Source: Candidatus Auribacterota bacterium
Lineage (GTDB): Bacteria > Auribacterota > Tritonobacteria > UBA1439
DNA: 48,377 nucleotides
Direction of reading: 5' to 3'
Assembly (NCBI GenBank): GCA_026392015.1
Contig: JAPLCW010000100.1
Location: 1 to 48,377 of the forward strand
The notes below the pieces were generated by a model, which saw nothing but the letters and a program-made list of their open reading frames with translations, did not search any database and was not told the origin of the DNA. Below are positions 18,011-28,210 of the stretch, one piece after another. The position numbers and the translations under genes were made by a program. Position 1 is the first letter of the stretch, and each line of letters begins with the position of its first letter.

Positions 18011-19654
18011 CTATTCTATTCTAAATCCGACCTCCGCAAGCGTGCCCAGCACCCTCCCTTTGTCATCCAGCAGCGCACCCTCCGCGATATAATTCCCGGG
18101 CGCCGCATTCACGTACGCTATCCTCGCCAACTCGTACCCCCTCATATCCTCATAGAAACTGAAATACTTTCCCGTCCGGGGTTTGAGATACGGCGTCATC
18201 GTTGTCGTTAAATTGTTGCCGGCGGTGATGAAATACATCGTTCTCCCGTCGTTCACCGCCACATACGGCAGACACGCAACCCCCTCATACGCCGTACCCT
18301 TCATCGTCACGTCACCGTAAATCACGAGAGTTCCGCTTGCCGGGAGAACATCCTTCTCCAACTTTATATTGAACGGCACGAAGATCGGCTCGGGCGTCGG
18401 CGTCAATGTCGGCGTATTCGTCGGTGTGTCTGTGGGCACACCGGCGGGGGTATCAGTTTGAGTGGGGGCCGGAGTCGATGGTGTCGGCGTCAATGTCGGC
18501 GTATTCGTCGGAGTTGGCGTGGTAATCCCGGTGAAACAATAGAGATTGTTATCGAGCGAGCCGACAAGTAGTTTCCCATCACTCCCGAGGGCGGGAGAGG
18601 AATAGATTCCCGAACCGGTCATACAACTCCAGGCGAGCGAGCCAGACGACTCAAGGGCGTAGAGGTTTTTATCATAAGAGCCGAAAAATAGTCTCCCCTC
18701 ACTCCCAAGGGCGGCAGAGGAAGTTATCTGATTCGCAGTCAGATAACTCCATGCGAGCGAGCCCGCTGACGTAAAGCCGTAAAGATTGTTATCAAGATTT
18801 CCACCACCGACAAATAATTTTCCGTCACTTCCGATGGCGGGGCAGGAAGAAATTCCTGAGCCGGTCAGGTAGCTCCAGTAGAGCAAGCCTGCCGAGTTTA
18901 ACACATAGAAGTTCTTATCACCGGAACCGACAAATATTCTTCCATCAGCCCCGATGGCGGGAGAGTTACTTATATAGGAGGCGGTCCGATAGCTCCAGGA
19001 GAGCAGGCCTGCCGACTCAAACGCGTAGAGATTTTTATCGCCTTCCGCAGAGCCGGCATATAGTTTCCCATCCCTCCCGAGGGCGGGAGAGGAGGATATG
19101 CCCGAAGCGGTCTGATAGCTCCAGCCGAGCGAGGCCGTTGACTGAAACGCGTAAAGACGTTTGTCATTAGAGCCGACATATATTTTTCCATCAGCCCCGA
19201 TGGAGGGAGGAGAGTTTATCTGACCCCAAGTCAGATAGCTCCAGGCAAGAGAGCCCGCCGAGTCAAACGCGTAGAAATCTTTATCCGCTAGTGCAGAGCC
19301 GACGTATATTCTCCCATCGGTTCCAATGGCGGGCGAGGAATACATGCTTATCGCGGCCTGATAGCTCCATGCGAGCGAGCCCACTGACTCAAAAGCGTAG
19401 AGATTGTTATCATCACCGCCGACAAATAGTCTCCCCTCACTCCCGATGGCGAGAGAGGATGAGACGGTCGCAGCGGTCCGATAGCTCCATAAAAGCACAG
19501 GGCTGGAAGGCCCGCTAAAATCATCGCTCCGGCCCGTAAGCCTCTCATCATGTCTGAACATAGGCCAGGCGCCGTTCTGAAGCTGGCCCGGACTTGTGCC
19601 GCACATGATGACAGCCAGCGCTATGCACCACAATATAATCAAACCGTTTTTCAT
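18011..19654 (-). CDS. Secreted eight-repeat PQQ-like beta-propeller with Thr-Pro linker
   Basis: A signal peptide (residues 1-24) precedes eight repeats of about 38-42 residues, each of the form LAWSYxTxxxISSSPAIGxDG then LxVGSxDxNLYAF. This pattern is the PQQ-binding-like (outer-membrane-assembly-lipoprotein-like) propeller; eight repeats fit a closed eight-bladed wheel. A Thr-Pro-rich linker of about 50 residues (NTPTLTPTP units) joins it to a C-terminal domain of about 120 residues that I do not recognise. It is probably an exported scaffold or binding protein with no visible catalytic motif. GGAG lies four bases before the ATG. The same kind of linker occurs in the secreted protein at 46246-47013. 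Function unknown. Confidence 0.82.
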   Translation of the reverse strand: MKNGLIILWCIALAVIMCGTSPGQLQNGAWPMFRHDERLTGRSDDFSGPSSPVLLWSYRTAATVSSSLAIGSEGRLFVGGDDNNLYAFESVGSLAWSYQAAISMYSSPAIGTDGRIYVGSALADKDFYAFDSAGSLAWSYLTWGQINSPPSIGADGKIYVGSNDKRLYAFQSTASLGWSYQTASGISSSPALGRDGKLYAGSAEGDKNLYAFESAGLLSWSYRTASYISNSPAIGADGRIFVGSGDKNFYVLNSAGLLYWSYLTGSGISSCPAIGSDGKLFVGGGNLDNNLYGFTSAGSLAWSYLTANQITSSAALGSEGRLFFGSYDKNLYALESSGSLAWSCMTGSGIYSSPALGSDGKLLVGSLDNNLYCFTGITTPTPTNTPTLTPTPSTPAPTQTDTPAGVPTDTPTNTPTLTPTPEPIFVPFNIKLEKDVLPASGTLVIYGDVTMKGTAYEGVACLPYVAVNDGRTMYFITAGNNLTTTMTPYLKPRTGKYFSFYEDMRGYELARIAYVNAAPGNYIAEGALLDDKGRVLGTLAEVGFRIE

Positions 19655-19671
19655 ACTTCTCCATTATGCTA

Positions 19672-19770
19672 TTCAGTAGTTAGGGGTTAGTAGTTAGGGA
19701 TTAGGGAACCACTATGATGATTCTGAATCTTCTGAACTCCCTAACTACTAGCTACTAACTACTTTCTTCT
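19672..19770. repeat. Palindrome family D, copy 3
   Basis: AGTAGTTAGGGGTTAGTAGT pairs with CTCCCTAACTACTAGCTACT further right. It lies between cysS and the propeller gene. Confidence 0.6.
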
Positions 19771-19779
19771 AACTTTTCG

Positions 19780-21249
19780 CTACTTTCTTCTCACTATGCT
19801 TCCTTTTCCCTTTTCGTCTCTCACATCAAAGCCCAGTACCTGAACTTTCTGGCGGATGCGGTCGGCGAGGGCAAACTCCTTTTTATGGCGCATCGCATTC
19901 CGCGACTTAAGGAGCAGGTCTACCTCTTCAAGAGAAAGAACTTCTCTCTGCAGAAGGGCTTCAATCTGTTCCTTCTCAAGCGATTCCGTCACTCCCAAGA
20001 CCTTCCGCGTCTCGCGTTTTTTGAGCTCGATCCCCAGGATTTCGCAACATTTCTTCAACTGAGCTCCCGCGCGCTCTGTCTCTTCCTCCCAACCCGGGTT
20101 GCGACTATCAAGATTATGATTGATATGGTTCACAAACCCGAATATCACCCCCATCGCCTCGGTGGTATTGAAGTCATCGTCCATCGCCCTGGCAAACTCG
20201 GGATGGCAGTCCCCCGCGGGCTGGATCTCTCCGCCCTTAACCTCTTCAAGCCTGGCGACACACTCGTCTATCCGCCCCAGTGCCGCCCCCGCTTCGGAAA
20301 GAGCCGCGGCAGAAAAATCGACCGGTGACCGGTAGTGCTTGCTCAGGAGAAAGAACCGGACCACCCTCGGGTCATACTTCTGAAACACCTCTTTCAGTGT
20401 GAAAAAATTGCCCAGGGATTTTGACATCTTCGTCTTGTCAATCGTCACAAATGCGTTATGCAGCCAGTAGCGCACCGGCGCTTTCCCCGTCGCGCCTTCG
20501 GATTGGGCAACCTCGTTCTCATGGTGGGGAAACACGAGGTCCTGCCCCCCTCCGTGTATGTCAAAGGTATCCCCGAGATATTTCTTCGACATCGCGGAGC
20601 ACTCGATGTGCCACCCCGGCCTCCCCGGGCCCCACGGGCTGGGCCACTGCGGCTCGCCCTCCTTGGCACCTTTCCACAGCACGAAATCGAGAGGGTTCTT
20701 CTTCTTCTCGTTGACCTCCACGCGCGCGCCGGCGAGGAGATCTTCGGTATCCCTGCCGGAGAGTTTGCCATAGTGGGGGAATGCGCCCACATCGAAATAG
20801 ACATCACTCCCGGATTGATACGCGAGCTTCTTTTCCCAGAGTTTCGAAATGAGATCCAGCATCTCCGGGATGTGCTCGGTCGCCCTCGGCTCCACATCCG
20901 GCATTCTCAGAGAGAGTTTGCGCGTATCCTCGCGGAAGCCGTGTATGTACTGTTCCGCAAGCTCTGTGCAGGTGATTGAACGCTCCGCCGCCCTCTTTAT
21001 TATCTTGTCTTCAATATCCGTTATGTTCCGCACATAACGCACCCTGTAACCGCGGTACTCGAGCCAGCGGACGATGATATCGAACGCCACCATCGACCTC
21101 CCATGCCCCACATGGCAGTCGTCGTAGACTGTCGGCCCGCACACGTACATTGACACCTCTCCGGGCGTCAGAGGTTGAAACTCCTCAGGACTCCGCGTCG
21201 CGGTATTGTACACTATGAGCTTCGGCTGTCCTTCCATCTCACTCCCCAT
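19780..21249 (-). CDS. cysS: Cysteinyl-tRNA synthetase
   Basis: It attaches cysteine to tRNA-Cys. The class I signatures are HVGHGRS (HIGH) and KMSKSLGNFF (KMSKS). The zinc ligands are in YVCGPTVYD, IECSAMS and FPHHENEVAQSE. The length (489, or 485 from the second ATG) is normal. The first ATG overlaps the end of gltX by eleven bases; the alternative ATG at 21237 has GGGGAG closer upstream, so either start is possible. The gltX-cysS linkage is the same as in Bacillus, except that no cysE lies between them here. Confidence 0.96.
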   Translation of the reverse strand: MGSEMEGQPKLIVYNTATRSPEEFQPLTPGEVSMYVCGPTVYDDCHVGHGRSMVAFDIIVRWLEYRGYRVRYVRNITDIEDKIIKRAAERSITCTELAEQYIHGFREDTRKLSLRMPDVEPRATEHIPEMLDLISKLWEKKLAYQSGSDVYFDVGAFPHYGKLSGRDTEDLLAGARVEVNEKKKNPLDFVLWKGAKEGEPQWPSPWGPGRPGWHIECSAMSKKYLGDTFDIHGGGQDLVFPHHENEVAQSEGATGKAPVRYWLHNAFVTIDKTKMSKSLGNFFTLKEVFQKYDPRVVRFFLLSKHYRSPVDFSAAALSEAGAALGRIDECVARLEEVKGGEIQPAGDCHPEFARAMDDDFNTTEAMGVIFGFVNHINHNLDSRNPGWEEETERAGAQLKKCCEILGIELKKRETRKVLGVTESLEKEQIEALLQREVLSLEEVDLLLKSRNAMRHKKEFALADRIRQKVQVLGFDVRDEKGKGSIVRRK

Positions 21250-22714
21250 GGCCCGATTCCGATGCCTTCTCGAACCTGGACGCTACCCTGTCCATTCCCA
21301 GCAGCCTCACGATGTCCCTCAATTCCATCCCGCTCGTCGTTCCCGTGAGGGCGATGCGGATCGGAGCGTAGAGATCCTTGCCGCGGAGGCTGGTCCTTTT
21401 TTGGAGCTCTTCCAGGAAACGCTCTGCATCTCCCCCATTTTCCAGAAACTCCGCCGCGGTCTTCCGCCCCGTTTCCAGAAGCGAATGGCTCTCCGGACGC
21501 AGGAGTAGGGCGCGCTCCCCCCCCTCGACAACCACGCGTTCGCTGAAGAACTGTACGCAACGCGCTGCCGCTTCTTCCAGACACTCGGCCTCTTCCCGCA
21601 CCAGAGCCATTACATCCCGCAATCTCTCCCGCTCGCTTTTATCGAGTGCCGCCACATCTATTCCCAGGGCCTTCAGCCACGCCTGCGCCATCTCCGCAAG
21701 CGCTGCGGGCTCCACAATTTTCATGTGCTGCCTGGCCACCCAGCGCAGCTTGGCGGGATCAAAGACCGAAGGTGCCTTGGAGAGCTGCTCGGGATTGAAT
21801 CTTTTCGCAAGTTCCTGTAGTGGGAATATTTCCCTCTCTTTTCCCGGCGACCAGCCGAGCAGGGCGATGTAGTTCCCCAGCGCTGCAGGGAGGAAACCTC
21901 GTGTCCTGAACGATGCAACGCTCATATCACCGAGGCGTTTGCTCAGCGGAGCCCCGCCCTTGCCGGTTGTCAGCGACATATGCGCAAACCGGGGAATGGG
22001 AAAGCCGAGCGCTTTGAAGAGCAGAATGTGCCGCGGCGTGTTCGAGAGGTGGTCATCGCCCCGGATAACATGGGTGACCCCCATGAGGCCGTCGTCCACC
22101 GTCACCGCAAAATGGAACGACGGAGTCCCGTCCGCGCGCATGATGACAAAATCTCCGATGAGTGCGGCATCAAATCGCACCTCACCCTTCACCATATCAT
22201 TGAAGAGGACTTCCCTTTCATCAACCCTGAACCTCAGGACGTGTGGTCGCCCCTCGCTCTCATACTGAGAGACCTGCTCCGGGGTAAGTGACCTGCACCT
22301 GTTGTCGTACCGCGGCGTGGCATTGAGCCGGAGAGTTTCTTTCCTCCGCGACTGGAGATCCGCTTCCACGCAGTAGCAGCGGTATGCGCGCCCGCGGCTC
22401 ACGAGGTTCTGCGCCTGTGTGCGATAAATATCGATGCGCTGAGACTGAACGTATGGTCCGGCAGCCCCTCCGACATCGGGCCCCTCGTCCCAGTCGACCC
22501 CCAGCCAGCGCAAATTCTCCATGATCGCGCGCGCGGATTCATCGGATGACCTGCGCAGGTCGGTGTCCTCGATGCGCAGGATCATGGTGCCTCCCGTTGC
22601 GCGGGCGTAAGCCCAGTTGAAGAGCGCCGTCCTGGCATTCCCCACATGGAGAGGGCCTGTGGGCGAAGGCGCAAAACGGACGCGCACCTTTGTTCCTGGA
22701 CCCGACCCACTCAT
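21239..22714 (-). CDS. gltX: Glutamyl-tRNA synthetase
   Basis: It charges tRNA-Glu, and in many bacteria also tRNA-Gln. The 491-residue class I enzyme has VRFAPSPTGPLHVGNART with the HIGH-like motif, LRIEDTD, and the KMSKS-like PLSKRLGDMS. The CYCVEADL segment with a later NRC provides the usual zinc-site cysteines. The start follows directly after the ispF stop with a GAGGG site between. A discriminating or non-discriminating specificity cannot be told; no gatCAB or glnS is in the window. Confidence 0.96.
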   Translation of the reverse strand: MSGSGPGTKVRVRFAPSPTGPLHVGNARTALFNWAYARATGGTMILRIEDTDLRRSSDESARAIMENLRWLGVDWDEGPDVGGAAGPYVQSQRIDIYRTQAQNLVSRGRAYRCYCVEADLQSRRKETLRLNATPRYDNRCRSLTPEQVSQYESEGRPHVLRFRVDEREVLFNDMVKGEVRFDAALIGDFVIMRADGTPSFHFAVTVDDGLMGVTHVIRGDDHLSNTPRHILLFKALGFPIPRFAHMSLTTGKGGAPLSKRLGDMSVASFRTRGFLPAALGNYIALLGWSPGKEREIFPLQELAKRFNPEQLSKAPSVFDPAKLRWVARQHMKIVEPAALAEMAQAWLKALGIDVAALDKSERERLRDVMALVREEAECLEEAAARCVQFFSERVVVEGGERALLLRPESHSLLETGRKTAAEFLENGGDAERFLEELQKRTSLRGKDLYAPIRIALTGTTSGMELRDIVRLLGMDRVASRFEKASESGHGE

Positions 22715-22717
22715 CCC

Positions 22718-23197
22718 TCAACCCTCAACTTTCTCGACACACGCCACCGCCATTGCCGCAATTCCCTCTCCCCTTCCGCAGAATCCCATTCCTTCCGTCG
22801 TCGTGGCCTTTATGCCGACGTCGCTCGCCGCGCAGCCCAGAATCTTTGCAACACATTCGCGCATTGCCTCGATATGGGGCGCCATCCTCGGAGCCTCGGC
22901 GATGATCGTCGCATCCACATTACCCACGCGGTAACCGCGTTTCTCCACAAGCCTTCTCACCTGTTCCAGCAGCGCCGTGCTGGCGATTCCTTTGTACCGC
23001 GGATCTGTGTCCGGAAAGTGCATTCCGATGTCCCCGAGCGCGAGAGCTCCCAGCAGGGCATCGCAAATTGAGTGCAGGAGCACGTCCGCGTCGGAGTGCC
23101 CCTCCAGGCCCTGGGGGTGGGGTATCTCACCCCCCCCGATCACCAACCGCCTGCCCTGCGCGAAACGATGCGCATCAAAACCGATTCCGATTTTCAT
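22718..23197 (-). CDS. ispF: 2-C-methyl-D-erythritol 2,4-cyclodiphosphate synthase
   Basis: This is the fifth enzyme of the MEP isoprenoid pathway. The protein of about 160 residues starts MKIGIGFDAHRF at 23197; GGAG lies upstream, while a 12-codon extension has no support. Metal ligands and active-site motifs are clear: FDAHRF, EGHSDADVLLHSICDALLGA, GDIGMHFPDTD and the C-terminal IKATTTEGMGFCGRGEG. It is followed without a gap by gltX and preceded by ispD, the enzyme two steps earlier in the same pathway. Confidence 0.96.
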   Translation of the reverse strand: MKIGIGFDAHRFAQGRRLVIGGGEIPHPQGLEGHSDADVLLHSICDALLGALALGDIGMHFPDTDPRYKGIASTALLEQVRRLVEKRGYRVGNVDATIIAEAPRMAPHIEAMRECVAKILGCAASDVGIKATTTEGMGFCGRGEGIAAMAVACVEKVEG

Positions 23198-23210
23198 AAA
23201 TACTCCAGCG

Positions 23211-23268
23211 CTAAGGATTAAGCAAACTGCCACTGCACTCTCTATTGCCTTTGCTTAATCCTTAATCC
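23211..23268. repeat. Palindrome family C, copy at the ispD/ispF junction
   Basis: CTAAGGATTAAGCA at 23211-23224 pairs with TGCTTAATCCTTAATCC at 23252-23268. The right arm is inside the 3' end of ispD and encodes its last residues (RIKQRQ). Confidence 0.65.
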
Positions 23269-23949
23269 TCTCCGTCTTAATATCAACTCTCCCCGCTCCA
23301 TATCTTCAGGAACGGTAATCTTGATATTCTCGATACTCCCCTCCACCGCCGCAACGGCGTGACCGAGCGCCTCGATGAGGGATGCATCATCCGTTACGGC
23401 AATTTCCCTTTCCGCCGCACTCCGGTACGCCCTCCTCAACAGGGAAGCCTCAAACACCTGCGGCGTCTGTACCGCCCTGAGACGCTCACGCGGGAGAGTC
23501 CTGACGATCCTGCCTGCCGCGTCCAGTTCCTTGATGGTATCAACAACCTCGACCACAGGAACCGCAGCGCCATGCGCACGGCCCGAGTATACCAGGCGCC
23601 GCAGAAGATCTTCCGTAACCAGGGGCCGCGCTGCATCATGGACGGCGATCAGCGACACCTCCTCAGGGACGCGCATTAATGCCGCGGCGACGGAATCCTG
23701 TCTGCGCTCCCCGCCTTCGACCCACGCGATGATCTTGCGGTATCCCCACTGCGCGGCGAACTCCTTTTCGAAGCGCGTGAGGAAGTCCGGATGCACCACT
23801 GCGAATATCCCGTCAATGAGTTCGGAGGCTTCAAAAAGATCAAGCGAATAGCGAATGAGTTCTCTCCCGTTGAGATCGAGCAGCGCCTTGCAGCACCCCC
23901 CGATCCTCCTCCCTTCCCCCGCCGCCACCACAATCGCCGCTGTATTCAT
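23242..23949 (-). CDS. ispD: 2-C-methyl-D-erythritol 4-phosphate cytidylyltransferase
   Basis: It transfers CMP from CTP to MEP in the isoprenoid pathway. The roughly 235-residue protein shows AAIVVAAGEGRRIG (CTP-binding loop), GGERRQDSV, AVHDAARPLV and VTDDASLIEAL, all standard IspD motifs. I use the ATG at 23949; a TTG three codons earlier is the alternative. The C-terminal tail RIKQRQ is translated from an intergenic-type palindrome. It sits between radA and ispF as in Bacillus-type clusters, but without disA between radA and ispD. Confidence 0.94.
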   Translation of the reverse strand: MNTAAIVVAAGEGRRIGGCCKALLDLNGRELIRYSLDLFEASELIDGIFAVVHPDFLTRFEKEFAAQWGYRKIIAWVEGGERRQDSVAAALMRVPEEVSLIAVHDAARPLVTEDLLRRLVYSGRAHGAAVPVVEVVDTIKELDAAGRIVRTLPRERLRAVQTPQVFEASLLRRAYRSAAEREIAVTDDASLIEALGHAVAAVEGSIENIKITVPEDMERGELILRRRGLRIKQRQ

Positions 23950-23972
23950 ATTCGCCAATTACTCGCTTTTCC

Positions 23973-25337
23973 CTAACTACTAACTACTTTCTTAATCGCT
24001 TCCTGTACATTGTCGCACGGAATGAGCTTCACCCCGAACCGCTCCATCTCAGGACCGGCATTCGAGCGCGGCAGGATTGCGCGCGTGAAGCCCAGCTTCC
24101 CCGCCTCACGCAGCCTCCTCTCCGCATGCTGACATCCCCTCAGCTCTCCCCCGAGGCCGACCTCTCCTGCGGCGATCAGATCCGCGGCGACCGGTTTGCC
24201 CGACGCGCTCGACGCGAGGGCGATGGCAATCGCGAGATCGATGGCCGGCTCCTCTACGATCAGCCCCCCCGCGACACTCACGAAAATATCCCTGTCGCGG
24301 AGATTCACTCCGGCCCGCGTCTCGAGCACGGCGAGGAGCATGCAAAGCCTGTTGTAATCGATCCCGATGCCTCTCCTCTGCGGGACGCCGAAGCATCGCG
24401 CTCCCACGAGCGCCTGGATCTCCACCAGGATCGGCCTCGTCCCTTCCATGGAGGGAGTCACCACACTCCCCGCGTTCTCCGCCCTCCGCTCCTGGAGGAA
24501 GACCCGGGAGGGATCGCCGACCTCTTTCAAACCGTCCGGCCCCATGGAGAAGATGCCTACCTCCTCGGTGGAGCCGAAGCGGTTCTTCTGCGTCCTCAGC
24601 ACACGGTAGGAGTGGTAGCGGTTCCCCTCGAAGTAGAGCACCGTATCCACCATATGCTCGAGCATCCTGGGGCCTGCGATGTCGCCCGTTTTCGTCACGT
24701 GCCCGACAATGAAGATACTGATCCCATCGTGCTTCGCCGCCTGCATAAGACGGCTTGCGCACTCCCTCACCTGATTCACGCTCCCCGGCGACGAGGGGAC
24801 TCCGGGGTGGTAGATGATCTGGATGGAGTCTACGATGGTCACCGAGGCGGAGAGTCTCTTCGCCTCCTCGATGATCGCCTCGACATCCGCCGTGCAGAGC
24901 ACGACGAGGGATTCCACCTCGGCCCCTATTCTTTGAGCGCGCATCCTCGTCTGATCGAACGATTCCTCAGCGCTCACGTAGAGCACCCGCTCGCCGCTCT
25001 TCGCGAGGCAGGCGGCGACCTGAAGCATGAGCGTGGATTTTCCGATGCCCGGCTCGCCGCCGATGAGCGTGAACGAGCCCGGCACAATTCCTCCGCCGAG
25101 AAGTCCGTCGAACTCCCTGATCCCGGTATGCAGCCGGTCCCGCTGCTGTTCCTTCGCCTCTCCCAGACTTTTCGCCGGCTCATGGGGCGGAGCGGCACGG
25201 CCTGAGCTCGCCCTCTCCTGCCGCTCCTCCTCGATCGTGTTCCATCCGCCGCAGCCCTGGCACTTCCCCGCCCACTTCGCCGACTCGTGGCCGCACGCCT
25301 GGCAGACAAATACCGTTTTCTCTTTTGAATTTTTCAT
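23973..25337 (-). CDS. radA: DNA repair protein RadA
   Basis: RadA is a RecA-like, DnaB-type helicase that helps process recombination intermediates. The 454 residues contain the N-terminal zinc finger (CQACGHESAKWAGKCQGC), the P-loop GGEPGIGKSTLMLQ, the RadA-specific KNRFGSTEEVG motif and a C-terminal Lon-protease-like domain (GGLIVEEPAIDLAIAIAL, GEVGLGGELR). Length is normal. It is located downstream of clpC, the same linkage seen in Bacillus. Confidence 0.96.
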   Translation of the reverse strand: MKNSKEKTVFVCQACGHESAKWAGKCQGCGGWNTIEEERQERASSGRAAPPHEPAKSLGEAKEQQRDRLHTGIREFDGLLGGGIVPGSFTLIGGEPGIGKSTLMLQVAACLAKSGERVLYVSAEESFDQTRMRAQRIGAEVESLVVLCTADVEAIIEEAKRLSASVTIVDSIQIIYHPGVPSSPGSVNQVRECASRLMQAAKHDGISIFIVGHVTKTGDIAGPRMLEHMVDTVLYFEGNRYHSYRVLRTQKNRFGSTEEVGIFSMGPDGLKEVGDPSRVFLQERRAENAGSVVTPSMEGTRPILVEIQALVGARCFGVPQRRGIGIDYNRLCMLLAVLETRAGVNLRDRDIFVSVAGGLIVEEPAIDLAIAIALASSASGKPVAADLIAAGEVGLGGELRGCQHAERRLREAGKLGFTRAILPRSNAGPEMERFGVKLIPCDNVQEAIKKVVSS

Positions 25338-25446
25338 ACATCAGCTACCTTAGGGGAAAGCGCCGCAGCAATTGACGCACGCATCTAGTCTGATCCATTC
25401 ATCAATTCAAGACCGGTATGATATCACTACTCGATGATCTGATAGG

Positions 25447-25690
25447 GTATTAACCGAGGATTACGCTGCTTACGTGGACTTAAACACCAGCAGAAAGCCC
25501 GATGTCAAAAACTAAAAACTCACTCCTCCAACTTTAAACTGCCGTGTCTATCCGTTTTCATCCGTGGTTAATATTCTTTCACCTTTCCCAATCCGCGCAA
25601 TCTGCGTAATCCGCGGTTACAACCTTTAAACCATTAAAAACACTAACTCTACTTCATTAAATTCAGCATCTTCAGCGGTTATAACCCTTT
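25447..25690. repeat. Palindrome family B between clpC and radA
   Basis: AACCGAGGATTACGCTGC on the left pairs with GCGTAATCCGCGGTTACA on the right; an inner pair includes CCGTGTCTATCCG and CATCCGTGGTTAAT. The interior (CCAGCAGAAAGCCCGATGTC) closely matches the copy at 35033-35225. 25338-25715 holds no gene. Confidence 0.65.
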
Positions 25691-25715
25691 CATCAGCGGA
25701 ATTTGCACCGATAAA

Positions 25716-28199
25716 TCAGGCAACAACTCCGGACTGCTCGCCCAGTTCGGGGAATAGCAGCTCCTTCCCGTCCGAACTCACCCTCACCGTCGATCCGCGC
25801 TTCACCGTGCCCCTCAAAATCTCCTCTGCGAGCCTATCCTCAATCCCCTGCTCGATCGCCCTCCGGAGAGGCCTCGCGCCGAACTGCGGATTGTAGCCCT
25901 TCTCGATGAGATATTCCTTCGCAGACTGATCGAGGATGAGATGCACCCCCTGGTTCTGGAGACGCTCCTCCACCTTGTTCGTCTCGATATCGACTATTTC
26001 CAGAAGATCCTCTCTGTTCAGGGCCCGGAATACGATGACATCATCCAGGCGGTTGAGAAATTCCGGCTTGAACAGCTTCTTCACTTCGCCCATGATCTTG
26101 TCCTTCATGCCACGATAGTCCGCTTCTTCGCCCATGGCGGCGAAGCCGACGGTGGATTGCTTCTTGAGGAGTTCCGCCCCGGCGTTCGATGTCATGATGA
26201 CGACAGCATTCCTGAAATTCACCGTGCGGCCAAGGCTATCGGTGAGCTTGCCCTCCTCAAGAATCTGGAGCAGCACGTGCATCACATCCGGGTGGGCCTT
26301 CTCGACCTCGTCGAAGAGCACGATGGAGTACGGGCGCCGGCGAACCTGCTCCGTCAGCTGTCCCCCCTCCTCGTACCCCACGTAGCCGGGGGGAGAACCG
26401 GTCAGGCGGGAGGCCGAAAATTTTTCGGCGTATTCGGACATGTCGAGTTGAATAAGCGCGTCCTCGTTCCCAAACATAAACTCCGCCATCGCCCGGGCGA
26501 GGAGCGTCTTTCCCACTCCCGTGGGCCCGAGGAAAATGAAGGATCCGATCGGACGCCGCGGATCCTTGAGCTGCGCTCTCGACCGACGCAGCGCCTTGGA
26601 TATGGCCCCGACCGCCTCTTTCTGCCCCACAACGGTCTTCTGGAGTTCCCCCTCCATGCGCAGCAGCTTTTCGGTCTCCGCCTCCTCGAGGCGCGAGAGG
26701 GGGATCCCCGTCCACTTCGACACGATATGGGCAATGTCCTCCTCGGTCACATCCACCACCCTGTCCACCTGTTTCTCCCGCCATATCGTGAGGACGGTCT
26801 GGAGCTCCTCCCGCCTCTTCTTTTCCTGATCGCGCAGCTCCGCGGCCGACTCAAAATTCTGCGCCTTGATCATCTCTTCCTTTTTTTGCCGGACGATTTC
26901 GATCCCCCCCTCGATCTCCTTGATCTCCGTGGGGCGCGTCATCACGGAGATTCGCGCCTTCGCGCCGGCCTCATCGATGAGATCGATCGCCTTATCCGGG
27001 AGGAATCGCCCGGTCACGTAACGGTCCGAAAGCTCCGCAGCGGCCCTCAACGCCTCCTCGGCGTACCGCACCCTATGGTGCTCCTCATACTTCTTGCGGA
27101 GTCCTTTGAGAATATCGATCGTCTGGGCGACCGTGGGAGGGTCGACGATGATCGTCTGGAACCGTCTCTCGAGCGCCGCATCCTTCTCTATGTATTTCCG
27201 GTACTCGTTCATCGTGGTGGCGCCGACGCACTGGAGCTCACCGCGAGAGAGGGAGGGCTTGAGTATGTTCGAGGCGTCGATCGCTCCCTCCGCGGCGCCG
27301 GCCCCGACGATCGTGTGGAGCTCATCGATAAAGAGGATGATGTTCCCCGCCTTCCTGATCTCATCCATGACCGCCTTGATTCTCTCCTCGAACTGCCCGC
27401 GGTATTTTGTTCCCGCCACCATCAGCGCCAGATCCAGCGTGATGAGCTCCCGATCCCTGAGGAGCTCCGGGACATCTCCCGCAATAATCCTCTGCGCCAG
27501 TCCCTCCACGATTGCCGTTTTCCCGACTCCCGCCTCACCGAGCAGCACCGGGTTGTTCTTCCGCCTGCGGCAGAGCACCTGCACCACTCGCTCTATCTCC
27601 ACCTGCCGTCCGATGATCGGATCAAGCTTGCCTCCCCTCGCAAGTTCCGTGAGGTTTCGCCCGAACGCCTTGAGCGCGGGGTAACGCGCCTTTGTGACAG
27701 GCTGCGCTTGCTCCTCCGGCGCATCTTCCTCCTCCTCGCCGGACCCATCCTGGGGCGCCATCGCCGACTGCAACTCCCTGAGCACATCCTGGCGCGTCTC
27801 CTCCACATCGACGTTGAGATTCCGGAGTATCTTGGCCGCGACTCCCTCCCCCTCCTGGAGGAGGCCGAGGAGGATATGCTCCGTCCCGATGTAGGTATGA
27901 TTCAGATTCCGCGCCTCTTCAACCGCGAGTTCGATAACCTTCTTCGCACGGGCGGTGAGCGGAATGTCGCCGACGATCTTCGTCTCCGGGCCGCTCCCCA
28001 CCGCCTTCTCGACTTCCATGCGGATCGTCTCGAAGTCCACGCCCTTCTTCCTCAACACATTCACCGCGACACCCTGACCGAGTCTTATCAGTCCGAGCAA
28101 GAGGTGTTCGGTGCCAATGTAGTTATGATTGAAGCGGTCGGCCTCTTTGCGCGCGAGGATGATGACCCTCCGCGCCCTTTCTGTAAAACGGTCAAACAT
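25716..28199 (-). CDS. clpC: ATP-dependent Clp protease ATPase subunit ClpC
   Basis: This is a Hsp100 unfoldase that feeds substrates to ClpP. The 827 residues show two N-terminal Clp repeats ([16 protein letters not shown] and [16 protein letters not shown]), NBD1 with [13 protein letters not shown], a middle UVR-like segment with [17 protein letters not shown], and NBD2 with [16 protein letters not shown]. The middle domain distinguishes ClpC from ClpA or ClpE. GGAG lies before the ATG. McsA and McsB, which mark proteins with phospho-arginine for ClpCP, lie immediately upstream in transcription order. The repressor CtsR is absent from the expected position. Confidence 0.96.
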   Translation of the reverse strand: MFDRFTERARRVIILARKEADRFNHNYIGTEHLLLGLIRLGQGVAVNVLRKKGVDFETIRMEVEKAVGSGPETKIVGDIPLTARAKKVIELAVEEARNLNHTYIGTEHILLGLLQEGEGVAAKILRNLNVDVEETRQDVLRELQSAMAPQDGSGEEEEDAPEEQAQPVTKARYPALKAFGRNLTELARGGKLDPIIGRQVEIERVVQVLCRRRKNNPVLLGEAGVGKTAIVEGLAQRIIAGDVPELLRDRELITLDLALMVAGTKYRGQFEERIKAVMDEIRKAGNIILFIDELHTIVGAGAAEGAIDASNILKPSLSRGELQCVGATTMNEYRKYIEKDAALERRFQTIIVDPPTVAQTIDILKGLRKKYEEHHRVRYAEEALRAAAELSDRYVTGRFLPDKAIDLIDEAGAKARISVMTRPTEIKEIEGGIEIVRQKKEEMIKAQNFESAAELRDQEKKRREELQTVLTIWREKQVDRVVDVTEEDIAHIVSKWTGIPLSRLEEAETEKLLRMEGELQKTVVGQKEAVGAISKALRRSRAQLKDPRRPIGSFIFLGPTGVGKTLLARAMAEFMFGNEDALIQLDMSEYAEKFSASRLTGSPPGYVGYEEGGQLTEQVRRRPYSIVLFDEVEKAHPDVMHVLLQILEEGKLTDSLGRTVNFRNAVVIMTSNAGAELLKKQSTVGFAAMGEEADYRGMKDKIMGEVKKLFKPEFLNRLDDVIVFRALNREDLLEIVDIETNKVEERLQNQGVHLILDQSAKEYLIEKGYNPQFGARPLRRAIEQGIEDRLAEEILRGTVKRGSTVRVSSDGKELLFPELGEQSGVVA

Positions 28200-28210
28200 G
28201 GGTAACTCCT

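Noticed and set aside
18540..19510. Tandem DNA repeats of ~120 bp, possibly a CRISPR or minisatellite
   Set aside because: They are the coding repeats of the eight-bladed propeller protein and keep the reading frame throughout.
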